Below the pieces are notes generated by a model. That model saw only the letters and a list, made by a program, of their open reading frames with translations, had not been told where the DNA came from and made no database searches. From Sphingomonas sp. SCN 67-18 (GTDB lineage: Bacteria; Pseudomonadota; Alphaproteobacteria; Sphingomonadales; Sphingomonadaceae), in assembly GCF_001724715.1 (NCBI RefSeq), contig NZ_MEFG01000022.1:1-56342 (forward strand): DNA of 56,342 nucleotides, read 5' to 3'. The position numbers and the translations under genes were made by a program. Below are positions 8,952 through 16,168 of the stretch, in pieces; the stretch's first letter is position 1; every line of letters begins with the position of its first letter.

Positions 8952-9674
8952 GTGGTCGCACTTCTGAATATCGACTATGAAAACCTCAGCGATGTTCAGC
9001 TCGCCGCGCAGGTTGCAGCGCGCGATACGGCAGCCGCTGCTGTTATTGTCAGACGCAATAACCAGCGGCTGTTCCGCGTCGCCCGGTCGATCCTGAAGAA
9101 CCGGTCCGAGGCCGAGGATGCGGTGCAGAGCGCCTATCTGAACGCCTTTGCCGCCATTGACGGGTTCGACGGCCGGTCTTCGCTGTCCACATGGCTGACC
9201 CGCATCGTCATCAACGAGGCGCTGGGCCGGGAGCGCGCCGCGCGCCGCCGGCGCGAGCAGCTGGACGGCACGTCCGTCATTGTAATCGAAGAGTATCGGG
9301 AAAAGCTGATGCGCGGTTCAACGCAGGTCCACACGCCGGATGCGGAGGTGGCGCGCGATCAGCTTCGCACGCTGCTGGAAGATGCGATCGCGGATCTGCC
9401 GCTGGAGTTCCGCACCGTCTTCATCCTGCGCGAGATCGAGGGGCTGAGCGTCGAGGAAGTCGCCGCGGCGCTGGATATACCGGCCGGCACGGTGAAGACC
9501 CGCACGCTGCGCGCGCGCCGCCGGCTGCAGCAGGCGCTGGACCCGGAGCTGCGCACCGCGCTCACCGGCACATTTCCGTTCGGCGGCAGCCATTGCGAGG
9601 CGATGACCGCCCGGGTGCTTGCACTTTTCGAACAGTTCATCGCTACAACAAAAGGAGATCGCACCGATGATTGA
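8952..9674 (+). CDS. ECF-family RNA polymerase sigma factor
   Basis: Directs polymerase to a small regulon. Region 2 (RLFRVARSILKNRSEAEDAVQ...AYLNAF, about residues 42-75) and region 4 (LPLEFRTVFILREIEGLSVEEVA...GTVKTR, about 150-190) are clear. An unusually long region 2-4 linker lies between them, and about 50 residues follow region 4. The GTG at 8952 has a GGAG site; upstream codons look non-coding. The stop overlaps the start of the next gene by 8 bases, so the ferritin-like and cytochrome genes are probably co-expressed. No anti-sigma factor gene is adjacent, so the activating signal is unknown. Confidence 0.9.
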   Translation: MVALLNIDYENLSDVQLAAQVAARDTAAAAVIVRRNNQRLFRVARSILKNRSEAEDAVQSAYLNAFAAIDGFDGRSSLSTWLTRIVINEALGRERAARRRREQLDGTSVIVIEEYREKLMRGSTQVHTPDAEVARDQLRTLLEDAIADLPLEFRTVFILREIEGLSVEEVAAALDIPAGTVKTRTLRARRRLQQALDPELRTALTGTFPFGGSHCEAMTARVLALFEQFIATTKGDRTDD

Positions 9675-10245
9675 GAAACTTCCGAGCCTGAGCCGCCGCG
9701 CCGCGCTGGGCGCAACCGCCACGACGCTGAGCGGCGCCGGCCTGATGGCCATGCTGGGCAGCTCCGCCCCCGCGCTGGCGCTGGCCAAGCAGGACCCCGC
9801 CCAGGACGTGGCGCTGCTGAACGCCGCCATCGGCCTGGAGCATGAAGGCATCAGCGCCTATCAGATCGGCGCGGAAAGCGGCCTGCTGGCCCAGCCGGTG
9901 CTGGCGCTGGCGGTGACCTTTCAGGGCCATCACAAGCAGCATCGCGACGAGCTGATCGCCGCCGTGCGCCGTCTGGGCGGCGAGCCGGTCGCCGCCAAGT
10001 CGATGGCCGATTACGCCGCCGACCTGAACGCCGGTTCGATCAAGGACCAGGCGGGCGTGCTCGCCCTGGCGCTGAAGCTGGAGCGCGGTGCGGCCAATGC
10101 CTATCTGGGCCTCATCCCGTCGCTGGGCGCCAATGAATTCCATCTGCTGGCCGCGCGCATGGCGGGCGACGAGGCGTTCCACGCCGCGATCCTCGGCAAT
10201 GCGCTGGGCGAAGCGGTGCCCGAAAAGGGCCTGATGTTCGGCTGA
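9667..10245 (+). CDS. Tat-exported ferritin-like domain protein
   Basis: Likely periplasmic four-helix protein. The N-terminus has a twin-Arg signal (LSRRAALG then a hydrophobic stretch ending PALALA). Helices with Glu and His typical of ferritin-like metal sites follow: GLEHEGISAYQIG, FQGHHKQHRDEL, KLERGAANAY and AGDEAFHAAIL. Length 192 aa. The start at 9667 has AAAAGGAGA 8 bases upstream and overlaps the sigma gene. It may store or oxidise iron or detoxify peroxide; this is inferred from fold only. A secreted cytochrome c follows 21 bases later. Confidence 0.85.
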   Translation: MIEKLPSLSRRAALGATATTLSGAGLMAMLGSSAPALALAKQDPAQDVALLNAAIGLEHEGISAYQIGAESGLLAQPVLALAVTFQGHHKQHRDELIAAVRRLGGEPVAAKSMADYAADLNAGSIKDQAGVLALALKLERGAANAYLGLIPSLGANEFHLLAARMAGDEAFHAAILGNALGEAVPEKGLMFG

Positions 10246-10266
10246 TCGACGGAATTGGGAACGTCC

Positions 10267-10695
10267 ATGCCACCCCATCAATCGCGCCGCCTCATTGGCG
10301 TCCTCGCGCTGACCATGCCCCTCTTCTTGGCGGTGATTGTCGGCGTCAACGGCGACGCGATGGCCGCGGACGTTTCCAAGCCGCTCCCCGGTGATGCCCG
10401 CCGGGGAGCGGCCCTTTACGAAACCAAATGCGGTGCCTGCCATTCGCTGGACGCCAACCGCATCGGCCCGTCGCACCGCGGCGTCTTTGGCCGCAAGTCG
10501 GGCGCCGTGCCGAAATTCGCCTATTCGCCGGCGTTGAAGAAGGCGAACCTGAGCTGGAACGCGGCGACGCTGGACCGCTGGCTGGCCAACCCGGTGGCGA
10601 CCGTCCCCGGAACGCGCATGGGCTTTCGCCTCCCCGCCCCGCAGGACCGGGCGGACGTGATCGCCTATCTGAAATCGGTCAGCCCCGCGCGCTGA
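10267..10695 (+). CDS. secreted class I cytochrome c
   Basis: Periplasmic monohaem electron carrier. A signal peptide (about residues 1-35, ending GDAMA) precedes the mature domain. Haem attachment is CGACH, and the axial Met lies in GTRMGF about 60 residues later. The ATG at 10267 is preferred over an in-frame TTG at 10255. It follows the ferritin-like gene closely and is followed by a terminator, so sigma, ferritin-like and cytochrome genes form one unit. Electron donor and acceptor are unknown. Confidence 0.92.
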   Translation: MPPHQSRRLIGVLALTMPLFLAVIVGVNGDAMAADVSKPLPGDARRGAALYETKCGACHSLDANRIGPSHRGVFGRKSGAVPKFAYSPALKKANLSWNAATLDRWLANPVATVPGTRMGFRLPAPQDRADVIAYLKSVSPAR

Positions 10696-10714
10696 CATCA
10701 GCACGGTTTTATTG

Positions 10715-10752
10715 CGGACCGGCGCGGCATTGCCCGCGTCCGGCCCGTTTTT
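10715..10752 (+). terminator. probable terminator after cytochrome c
   Basis: GC-rich imperfect hairpin (CGCGG/CCGCG, extended by CGGA/TCCG with a bulge) followed by GTTTTT, 20 bases past the stop. Its right arm overlaps the first base pairs of the duplicated unit that starts at 10732. Confidence 0.55.
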
Positions 10753-11001
10753 GCGTGGTCAGCCGGCGGGTTTGTCGGGATCGTGCGACAGGGCGCGGTG
10801 ATCGGTGGCGGCGGCACCGCCGTCGTCATGGCCGCTGCTTGAGCTGAGGACGCTCATGGCCATCAGGCCCGCGTCCGGCCCGTGTTCGCGCGATCAGCCG
10901 GCGGGTTTGTCGGGATCGTGCGACAGGGCGCTGTGATCTGTGGCGGCGGCGGCGGCGTCGTCATGACCGCTGCTGGAACTGAGGAAGCCCATGGCCATCA
11001 G
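10732..11001. repeat. tandem duplication, two 135-bp units
   Basis: Units 10732-10866 and 10867-11001 align end to end with no gaps and differ at only a minority of positions. Unit 2 contains the 3' end of the membrane-protein gene, including its stop at 10894-10896. Unit 1 contains the equivalent stop at 10759-10761. The length is 45 codons exactly. Confidence 0.9.
10759..10866 (-). pseudogene. orphan duplicated C-terminal tail of the small membrane protein
   Basis: Minus-strand reading of repeat unit 1 gives an intact tail LMAMSVLSSSSGHDD...DPDKPAG and stop, nearly identical to the tail of the gene ending at 10894. It has no membrane segments of its own and no start or ribosome site of gene quality. 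It is best read as a remnant of a tandem duplication. That the frame is kept suggests it is recent. Confidence 0.6.
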
Positions 11002-11196
11002 GCCCGCGCCCAGCAGCACCGAAAAGAACACGCCCAGCGTGGTGGCGATGATTATGGTGGGGTTCAGCGGGCCTTGCGAGCCCAGATAGGTGAGCACGGC
11101 GGCGACCATGAAGACGCCCGCTATGCATGTATAGGCGATCAGCCGCTTGAAGCTGGCCCGTGCCCTGGTCTGAATCTCGTCCTGTTCGGTGGTCAT
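10894..11196 (-). CDS. small two-helix membrane protein with His/Asp-rich tail
   Basis: A 100-aa inner-membrane protein of unknown function. Two hydrophobic segments (about residues 19-40 and 49-75) are followed by a polar tail rich in His and Asp (SGHDDAAAAA, TDHSALSHD), which could bind metal. The ATG at 11196 overlaps the stop of the DUF1971 gene (ATGA), so it is translationally coupled and is the last gene of the globin-oxidase operon. Its tail is duplicated downstream. By position it may assist the alternative oxidase or the cupin; this is inference. Confidence 0.8.
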   Translation of the reverse strand: MTTEQDEIQTRARASFKRLIAYTCIAGVFMVAAVLTYLGSQGPLNPTIIIATTLGVFFSVLLGAGLMAMGFLSSSSGHDDAAAAATDHSALSHDPDKPAG

Positions 11197-11504
11197 GATG
11201 CGATGTCCGCGCTGATGGTCTTCATATCGGGTGCGATGTCGTAAAAATCCACCTGCATGCGAAAGGCTTCGGACGGATAGACCCAATGGGGCTGGTCGGG
11301 CAGCAGCAACCCCGGTGCGCCGGGCGCGACATGCTGGTCCGGCGATCCATCCGAAAAGCAGAGGCGGATATGCCCGTCCAGCGCCCGCACCACGCCCCAC
11401 ACGCCCGGCTTGGTGCGATGTTCGCGGCGCAGCGCGTCGGGCAGGTTATGCTGGTCGAATACCGGGCTGGAGGCATAGGGCTGGGGGCGGTCGTGCCTGT
11501 CCAT
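11193..11504 (-). CDS. DUF1971 (YeaR/TehB-type) cupin protein
   Basis: Small single-domain beta-barrel protein of 103 aa. It matches the DUF1971 pattern: LPDALRREHRTKPGVWG, then a basic middle, LLLPDQPHWVYP and a C-terminal FRMQVDFYD. E. coli YeaR, a family member, is induced by nitrate and NO through NarL and NsrR, which agrees with this gene's place in an NsrR-linked operon. The biochemical role is unknown. The start at 11504 is 3 bases after the oxidase stop; a longer frame upstream has no homology. Confidence 0.85.
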   Translation of the reverse strand: MDRHDRPQPYASSPVFDQHNLPDALRREHRTKPGVWGVVRALDGHIRLCFSDGSPDQHVAPGAPGLLLPDQPHWVYPSEAFRMQVDFYDIAPDMKTISADIAS

Positions 11505-11506
11505 CG

Positions 11507-12232
11507 TCACGCCCCCATGCGCAGCGGATCGGCGTGGGCGGGATAGGGCGTCACCGCCCGCCGGTCGACAGCCTGGCCCGCCAGCACGCTGGCGAAGCCG
11601 TGGTTGACGTCGCGGTGGTGCGCCTCGTCCTGGCGGACCAGCTCGATCACGTCGCGCAGCGACGCGCCTTCGGGCAGCTTCCAATAGTGGCGGGCGATGG
11701 CCGGGGCCGGCACGTTGGGCGCGCGGCCTTCATCTATCTCGCGCAGGTAGAGCGTGTAGCTGATCACCGCTTCCTCCTCGAAATAGCCGACGACGCGGTG
11801 GGCGGTGCGGGCCGAGACGAGGTAGAGGCCGAAAAAGCCGATATAGAAGACCCACTGCACCAGCATGATCACCAGCCGCTCGAACAGCGTGGGCTGGGCG
11901 ATCTGGATGAAGGTCATCAGGTGCATGCGCTCATTTTCCGCTTCCTCCATCAGGGTGCGGATCCAGCCGTCGTCATCGACCATGCGGCGCAGGCATTTCA
12001 GATGAGTGATGGTGGCGCCGACCATGCCCGGCACGGCCGCCACCGTTTCCAGCACGATGGCGCGGTGGCCGTAACGCTTGGCGAAGAAGGTGTCGGCGCA
12101 AAAGCGGAGCAGCCTGGTGAAGCCCAGCGCGAAATGATCCGACGCGGTCCGCGCCTTGAAGTGGACGGCGGGTTGCGCCGTGCGCTCTTCCGCACGGGCG
12201 CGATCGTCCGGGACCAGGGTTGAATTGCTCAT
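11507..12232 (-). CDS. alternative oxidase (AOX), di-iron ubiquinol oxidase
   Basis: Monotopic inner-membrane enzyme that oxidises ubiquinol and reduces O2 to water without pumping protons; insensitive to cyanide and largely to NO. All four iron-ligand motifs are present: LETVAAVPGM, ENERMHL, FEEEAV and DEAHHRDVNH. The 241-aa length fits bacterial AOX. The ATG at 12232 lies 2 bases past the globin stop with GGGAGATTGAGC upstream. AOX is rare in bacteria; in Vibrio fischeri it is known to be repressed by NsrR and induced by NO, matching the nsrR neighbour here. It likely keeps respiration going when NO blocks haem-copper oxidases. Confidence 0.96.
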   Translation of the reverse strand: MSNSTLVPDDRARAEERTAQPAVHFKARTASDHFALGFTRLLRFCADTFFAKRYGHRAIVLETVAAVPGMVGATITHLKCLRRMVDDDGWIRTLMEEAENERMHLMTFIQIAQPTLFERLVIMLVQWVFYIGFFGLYLVSARTAHRVVGYFEEEAVISYTLYLREIDEGRAPNVPAPAIARHYWKLPEGASLRDVIELVRQDEAHHRDVNHGFASVLAGQAVDRRAVTPYPAHADPLRMGA

Positions 12233-12234
12233 GC

Positions 12235-12672
12235 TCAATCTCCCTGTGGCAAGGTTGAAACCGGGGCAGGCGCGGGCGCGCGCACCGGAGCGGGGCCGTT
12301 CGGCATCCGGAAATAGAGCGCCAGCTTCAGGCTCTCCGAAATCCGCCCGGCCTTTTCCTGCATGGCGGCGGCGGCGTCCGGCGCCATCAGCTCGTTCGTG
12401 ACTTCCGCCCATAATTCCAGCCAGCGGTCGAACATGGGCGGCGTGATCGCGCGCGCCTGGCGCAGGTGGGCGGCCATCGGATTGCCCTTGTAGCGGCCGC
12501 TGGTCAGCATGACCGACGACCAGAAGGCGATCAGCTTGTCGAGATGCTCGTTCCAGTCCTCGACCGCATTGTTGAACACCGGGCCGATGAAGGGATCCTT
12601 GCGCACCCGGGCGTAGAATGTGGGGATCAGCCGTTCCAGCTGGGCTTCGTCGATGGCCGTTCGGGCGTTCAT
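12235..12672 (-). CDS. group III truncated haemoglobin
   Basis: Cytoplasmic 2-on-2 globin, likely NO dioxygenase or NO/O2 handling. It has the group III pattern: FYARVRKDPFIGPVFN near the N-terminus, the W of AFWSSVMLTSGRYKGNP, the proximal His in AAHL, and WLELWAEV. A Pro/Ala-rich tail of about 20 residues follows the globin fold. It is the first gene of the four-gene operon, divergent from nsrR across 98 bp. The start at 12672 is the natural family start and has TTAGGA upstream. Confidence 0.92.
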   Translation of the reverse strand: MNARTAIDEAQLERLIPTFYARVRKDPFIGPVFNNAVEDWNEHLDKLIAFWSSVMLTSGRYKGNPMAAHLRQARAITPPMFDRWLELWAEVTNELMAPDAAAAMQEKAGRISESLKLALYFRMPNGPAPVRAPAPAPVSTLPQGD

Positions 12673-12686
12673 GATCTGGTCCTAAT

Positions 12687-12748
12687 CATGTATTATTGAC
12701 GCATGTATCGCTCATTTGCCAAACATGCAAGAACAATACATGTATTAT
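12687..12748. promoter_or_regulatory. candidate NsrR operator cluster
   Basis: The AT-rich gap between the globin and nsrR holds CATGTATTAT twice (12687-12696 and 12739-12748), GCATGTAT at 12701-12708 and a perfect palindrome AATACATGTATT at 12735-12746. ATGTATT-type half-sites resemble those of NsrR operators. It is placed to control both directions. Not proven by sequence alone. Confidence 0.55.
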
Positions 12749-12770
12749 GCGACGAACGATCGGAGAGCCG

Positions 12771-13232
12771 ATGCGCCTGACCCGCTATACAGATTATGCG
12801 ATGCGCGTGCTGCTGTATCTTGGCGCGCGGCCAGAGCGTTTATGCGCGATTTCAGAGATTTCCGGGGCGTATCGCATCTCTCAGAACCACCTGATGAAGG
12901 TGGTGCACGACCTGGGCAAGGCCGGTTATGTGTCGAGCGTGCGGGGGCGGATGGGCGGCATCCGACTCGCCCGTGATCCCGCCGACATCCGCATCGGCGA
13001 CGTCGTGCGCCATGCCGAGGAAGGGTTTGAGCTGATCGATTGCGGCAATTGCGCGATCCAGCCGGCATGCGGCCTGAACAGCGTGGTGCACGAGGCGCTG
13101 GCCGCCTTTCTGGCGGTGTTCGACCGCTATACGCTGGAGGATTTGCTGGGCCGGCGGAGCGAGCTGATCGACCTGCTGCAGGCGGACCGGGGGCCGCCCG
13201 ACGCCGTTATGGCCTATCCTGCCGCGCCGTGA
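12771..13232 (+). CDS. nsrR: NsrR, Rrf2-family NO-sensing repressor
   Basis: Fe-S cluster transcription factor that loses DNA binding on reaction with NO. Rrf2 signature at the start (MRLTRYTDYAMRVLLYLG), winged helix with the HLMKVVHDLGKAGYV recognition region, and the three cluster cysteines in DCGNCAIQPACGL (about residues 90-102). Length 153 aa. The ATG at 12771 has CGGAGAG upstream. It is divergent from trHb-AOX-DUF1971 and converges on, and overlaps by 26 bases, the DUF6306-like gene. It should repress the operon and perhaps itself. Confidence 0.93.
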   Translation: MRLTRYTDYAMRVLLYLGARPERLCAISEISGAYRISQNHLMKVVHDLGKAGYVSSVRGRMGGIRLARDPADIRIGDVVRHAEEGFELIDCGNCAIQPACGLNSVVHEALAAFLAVFDRYTLEDLLGRRSELIDLLQADRGPPDAVMAYPAAP

Positions 13233-13704
13233 CGAAGGCGTCCGCCGTGGCGATATTTTCGACATGGCTGTCGTGCATGGCGCTGAGCGCGGCGTGGAGC
13301 GCGTCGTCGCGCACGCGGGGCAGCAGGGCGGTAAGCTTGCGCACCACCCAGGCCTGACCGCGATTGAGAAAGACCAGCCGCTCCATCGGATCGGCGATGG
13401 CCATCGCCTTGCCGTGGAAAGCGCCGGTGCGGTCGGAAGGCTCCGCCGCCAGCCGTTTCAGTTGCGTGCTGAGCATGGCGCACCAGCGCGCCTCGTCATG
13501 ATGAATGGCCATGACCAGCCCCGCCGTGGCGGCATCTGGCGAGTCGGCGCGGCTTTCCAGCGTCACCCGCGCCCCGGCCCGTTCCGCCTCAAGCAATTCG
13601 TTGAGCGCACCGACCAGTTCGTCGCGGCCCGCATAGCCCATATAGGCGTCGTCGGCCCCGGCGGCGTAGCAGGGGGCGGAGGCGGGTGTGTCGTCGTCGC
13701 TCAT
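13207..13704 (-). CDS. DUF6306-like four-helix protein
   Basis: Protein of 165 aa that looks mostly helical. After PCYAAGADDAYMGYAG it has LNELLEAERAGARVTL, a His-Asp-Glu segment AIHHDEARWCAML, and a C-terminal ALSAMHDSHVENI. Repeated His/Glu positions suggest a ferritin- or haemerythrin-like metal site. I recognise it as DUF6306-like from memory, with moderate confidence. Its ATG overlaps the LysR stop (ATGA), so it is coupled to the LysR gene. Its 3' end overlaps nsrR by 26 bases on the opposite strand. A role in NO or redox handling is suggested by position only. Confidence 0.7.
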   Translation of the reverse strand: MSDDDTPASAPCYAAGADDAYMGYAGRDELVGALNELLEAERAGARVTLESRADSPDAATAGLVMAIHHDEARWCAMLSTQLKRLAAEPSDRTGAFHGKAMAIADPMERLVFLNRGQAWVVRKLTALLPRVRDDALHAALSAMHDSHVENIATADAFVTARQDRP

Positions 13705-14549
13705 GCCGTCGCGGTCGCCGCGGCGCGCAGGCCGGCGCGGATGCGCGCCATCACGTCCTCATCCGCCTTGGTGCTGTGGATGGCGTAGGCCGAATAGGAG
13801 AATTCCGGGCTGTTGGGCACCAGCGTCAGCCGCCCCTCCTCAAGATAGGAGCGCACCGCGCCCATGCGGAAATAGCCCGAGCCGCCCGTCGCCAATATAT
13901 AATCGATCGCCAGCGGGCCGTAATTGATGGCCACGACCGCGTTGGGCATGTCCGGGAACGCGGCGTGATAACCGGCGTTGAAATCATCGCCCCAATCGAC
14001 ATGGACATGATCTTCCGGGCCGAGCGGATGGTCCGCCGGGGTGGTGCGGACCAGCACCAGTTTCTCCTCGAACAGCAGTTCCGCGATCACCCCGGGGCGG
14101 CGCGGCGCGGCATAGACCACGGCGACGTCCATCGAGCCGTCCTGCACCTGCTCCATCAGCCGCTCCGCCGAGTCGATCTGGGCGTTGACCGCGATTTCCG
14201 GGCATTCGCGGTGCATCCACAACAGCCATTGCCGCAGCAGCGGGCTCCACAGGCTCAGTTCCGCGCCCATCGTCACCACGGTTTCGCGGCCGGGCGGCAG
14301 CGCGACGGAGCGGCGCGCCCGCTCCCACACCTGGACCAGCGTGGTCGCGAAGCGGAAGAACTGCTCGCCCGCCGGGGTGAGCCGCGCGCCGGCCTTGTTG
14401 CGGACGAACATTGGCCGGTCGAGCTGCTGTTCCAGCACCCGGATGCGGGCGCTCACCGCCGTTTGAGTCAGGTTCAGGTTCGCGGCCGCGTTGACGAAGC
14501 TGCCCGTCTTGACGACCTCCAGAAAGGTGCGCGCGACGCCGATGTCCAT
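13701..14549 (-). CDS. LysR-family transcriptional regulator
   Basis: DNA-binding regulator, 282 aa. Winged HTH at residues 1-60 (FLEVVKTGSFVNAAANLNLTQTAVSARIRVLE), then a substrate-binding-like effector domain. The effector is not predictable. The ATG at 14549 begins MDIGVARTFLEVV, typical. The downstream gene overlaps it by 4 bases. A sequence related to the element shared by the peroxiredoxin/GST and carbonic-anhydrase/trans-sulfuration promoters lies about 30 bases upstream. This makes it the best candidate regulator of those genes. Confidence 0.92.
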   Translation of the reverse strand: MDIGVARTFLEVVKTGSFVNAAANLNLTQTAVSARIRVLEQQLDRPMFVRNKAGARLTPAGEQFFRFATTLVQVWERARRSVALPPGRETVVTMGAELSLWSPLLRQWLLWMHRECPEIAVNAQIDSAERLMEQVQDGSMDVAVVYAAPRRPGVIAELLFEEKLVLVRTTPADHPLGPEDHVHVDWGDDFNAGYHAAFPDMPNAVVAINYGPLAIDYILATGGSGYFRMGAVRSYLEEGRLTLVPNSPEFSYSAYAIHSTKADEDVMARIRAGLRAAATATA

Positions 14550-14578
14550 ATGTGTCGTCTACTTGCGGTCAAGCGTGA

Positions 14579-14596
14579 ATAATATTTGATTGCTTG
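14579..14596. promoter_or_regulatory. weaker copy of shared promoter element, upstream of LysR gene
   Basis: ATAATATTTGATTGCTTG matches the element ATAACATTGATTTGCTTG of 15449-15466 at 14 of 18 positions. It sits 30-47 bases upstream of the LysR start, where LysR proteins often autoregulate. Its CAAAT-N7-ATTTG symmetry is not conserved, so this copy is the least certain. Confidence 0.35.
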
Positions 14597-14641
14597 GGTT
14601 TAATAGCAGGTTTGACCGCAGGTGCAAAGCGTTGCCCGCCG

Positions 14642-15346
14642 CTACGGCCGGGCCGGAATCGCCAGCCCGCGCTGCACCGCCGGACGCGCCAGCCCGCGTT
14701 CCAGCCAGGCCGGGACATGGACCAGCCGGTCATAATCGACCAGCTCGCGCGCCTCGTAGAAGCCGATGATGTTGCGCACCCAGCCGAGCGTGGCGATGTC
14801 AGCGATGCTGTAATCGTCGTCCATGATCCATTGCCGGCCGTCCAGCCGGGTTTCGAGCACGCCCAGCAGTCGCTTCGATTCCTGCACATAGCGGTCCAGC
14901 GGCCGCTTGTCGGCGATCTCCTTGCCCGCGAATTTGTGGAAATACCCCACCTGGCCGAACATCGGGCCGATTGCCGCCATCTGGAAGAACAGCCACTGGA
15001 TCGTCTCGTAGCGGCGGTCCGGCCGGCTGGGGATGAGGGTGCCGGTCTTGTCGGCGAGGTAGAGCAGGATGGCGCCGGATTCGAACAGGCCGAACGGCTT
15101 TCCGCCGGGGCCGTCCGGATCGATGATGGCGGGGATCTTGCCGTTGGGGTTGAGCGACAGATAATCGGGCGTCCACGTCTCGTTCGCGCCGATGTCGATC
15201 AGGTGCGGCTCGTAGGGCAAGCCGGTTTCCTCGAGCATGATCGACGCCTTCACGCCGTTGGGCGTGGGCAGCGAGTAGAGCTGGATGCGGTCCGGGTGCT
15301 GCGCGGGCCAGCGCGCGGTGATCGGAAAGGCGGACAGATCGGACAT
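14642..15346 (-). CDS. glutathione S-transferase, Nu-class (YfcG/YghU-like)
   Basis: Glutathione-dependent disulfide-bond oxidoreductase or peroxidase of the cytoplasm. The N-terminal thioredoxin-like domain contains LYSLPTPNGVKASIMLEE, NPNGKIPAI and the GSH-binding FESGAILLYLA. The helical domain has the N-cap motif DYSIADIAT. NGVK marks the Nu-class/YfcG group. The ATG at 15346 with GGAG upstream is chosen over a longer frame. Length 234 aa. It is divergent from the peroxiredoxin and shares its promoter element, suggesting a joint thiol-redox role. Confidence 0.9.
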   Translation of the reverse strand: MSDLSAFPITARWPAQHPDRIQLYSLPTPNGVKASIMLEETGLPYEPHLIDIGANETWTPDYLSLNPNGKIPAIIDPDGPGGKPFGLFESGAILLYLADKTGTLIPSRPDRRYETIQWLFFQMAAIGPMFGQVGYFHKFAGKEIADKRPLDRYVQESKRLLGVLETRLDGRQWIMDDDYSIADIATLGWVRNIIGFYEARELVDYDRLVHVPAWLERGLARPAVQRGLAIPARP

Positions 15347-15446
15347 TTCAAGGCTCCACGGCATGTCGGGTTTGACCCCCGAACTAGGATGCCGGGCGGA
15401 GCGTGCAAGCGCTGGACGGACCAAAAGAATATTTGCGGCCATGTAA

Positions 15447-15466
15447 AAATAACATTGATTTGCTTG
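15447..15466. promoter_or_regulatory. shared regulatory element, GST/peroxiredoxin intergenic
   Basis: AAATAACATTGATTTGCTTG lies 47 bases before the peroxiredoxin start and 100 bases before the GST start. The same 20-mer with one mismatch occurs at 17227-17246 (opposite orientation). Read from the other strand it contains CAAAT-N7-ATTT, the symmetric layout of LysR-type sites. Orientation toward the peroxiredoxin equals the orientation of the second copy toward carbonic anhydrase. Confidence 0.55.
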
Positions 15467-15513
15467 CGCCATGGACGGGGCGGATAGTTCCGGCTCCCGG
15501 CAGGAGGAGTCAT

Positions 15514-16152
15514 ATGGGTATCCACCTTGGGCAGATCGCGCCCGATTTCGAACAGGACAGCACCGAAGGCCAGATCAGCTTCCACCAGTGGCTCGGCGAT
15601 TCCTGGGGCATATTGTTCAGCCATCCGAAGAATTTCACCCCGGTCTGCACGACCGAACTGGGGGAGGTGGCGCGGCTGGCGCCGGAATGGGCGCGCCGCA
15701 ACGTCAAGCCGATCGGCCTGTCGGTGGACCCGGTCGAATCCCACCGCAAATGGGATGCGGATATTGCGGAGACGCAGGGCCATGCCCTGAATTTCCCGAT
15801 GCTGGCGGATCCCGACGGCAAGGTTTCGGCGCTGTACGACATGATCCACCCGGAAAGCGACCCGACCGTGACGGTCCGTTCCGTCTTCGTGATCGACCCG
15901 GCCAAGCGGGTGCGGCTGGTGCTCACCTATCCGCCCAGCACGGGGCGCAACTTCGCCGAGATCTTGCGGGCGATCGACAGCCTGCAACTGACCGACAACC
16001 GCCGCGTCGCGACGCCGGTGGACTGGGCGCCGGGCGATCCTGTGATCGTTTCGCCCAAGCTGTCCGACGAGGAGGCGAACCGCCTGTTCCCGCAGGGGTT
16101 CAAGACGGTGAAGCCCTATTTGCGGGTGGTCGACCTGGCGGCCGACGCTTAG
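15514..16152 (+). CDS. 1-Cys peroxiredoxin (Prx6 type)
   Basis: Reduces peroxides using a single catalytic Cys. The active site is SHPKNFTPVCTTELG (peroxidatic Cys near residue 46). A Prx6-type C-terminal arm (VATPVDWAPGDPVIV...FPQGFKTVKPYLR) follows. The 212-aa length is usual for the subfamily. The start at 15514 has an excellent AGGAGGAG site; upstream in-frame codons are intergenic. The divergent GST could supply glutathione-based reduction, as known for Prx6 relatives; this is inferred. Confidence 0.95.
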   Translation: MGIHLGQIAPDFEQDSTEGQISFHQWLGDSWGILFSHPKNFTPVCTTELGEVARLAPEWARRNVKPIGLSVDPVESHRKWDADIAETQGHALNFPMLADPDGKVSALYDMIHPESDPTVTVRSVFVIDPAKRVRLVLTYPPSTGRNFAEILRAIDSLQLTDNRRVATPVDWAPGDPVIVSPKLSDEEANRLFPQGFKTVKPYLRVVDLAADA

Positions 16153-16168
16153 CGCCGGCCCGCCGGGA

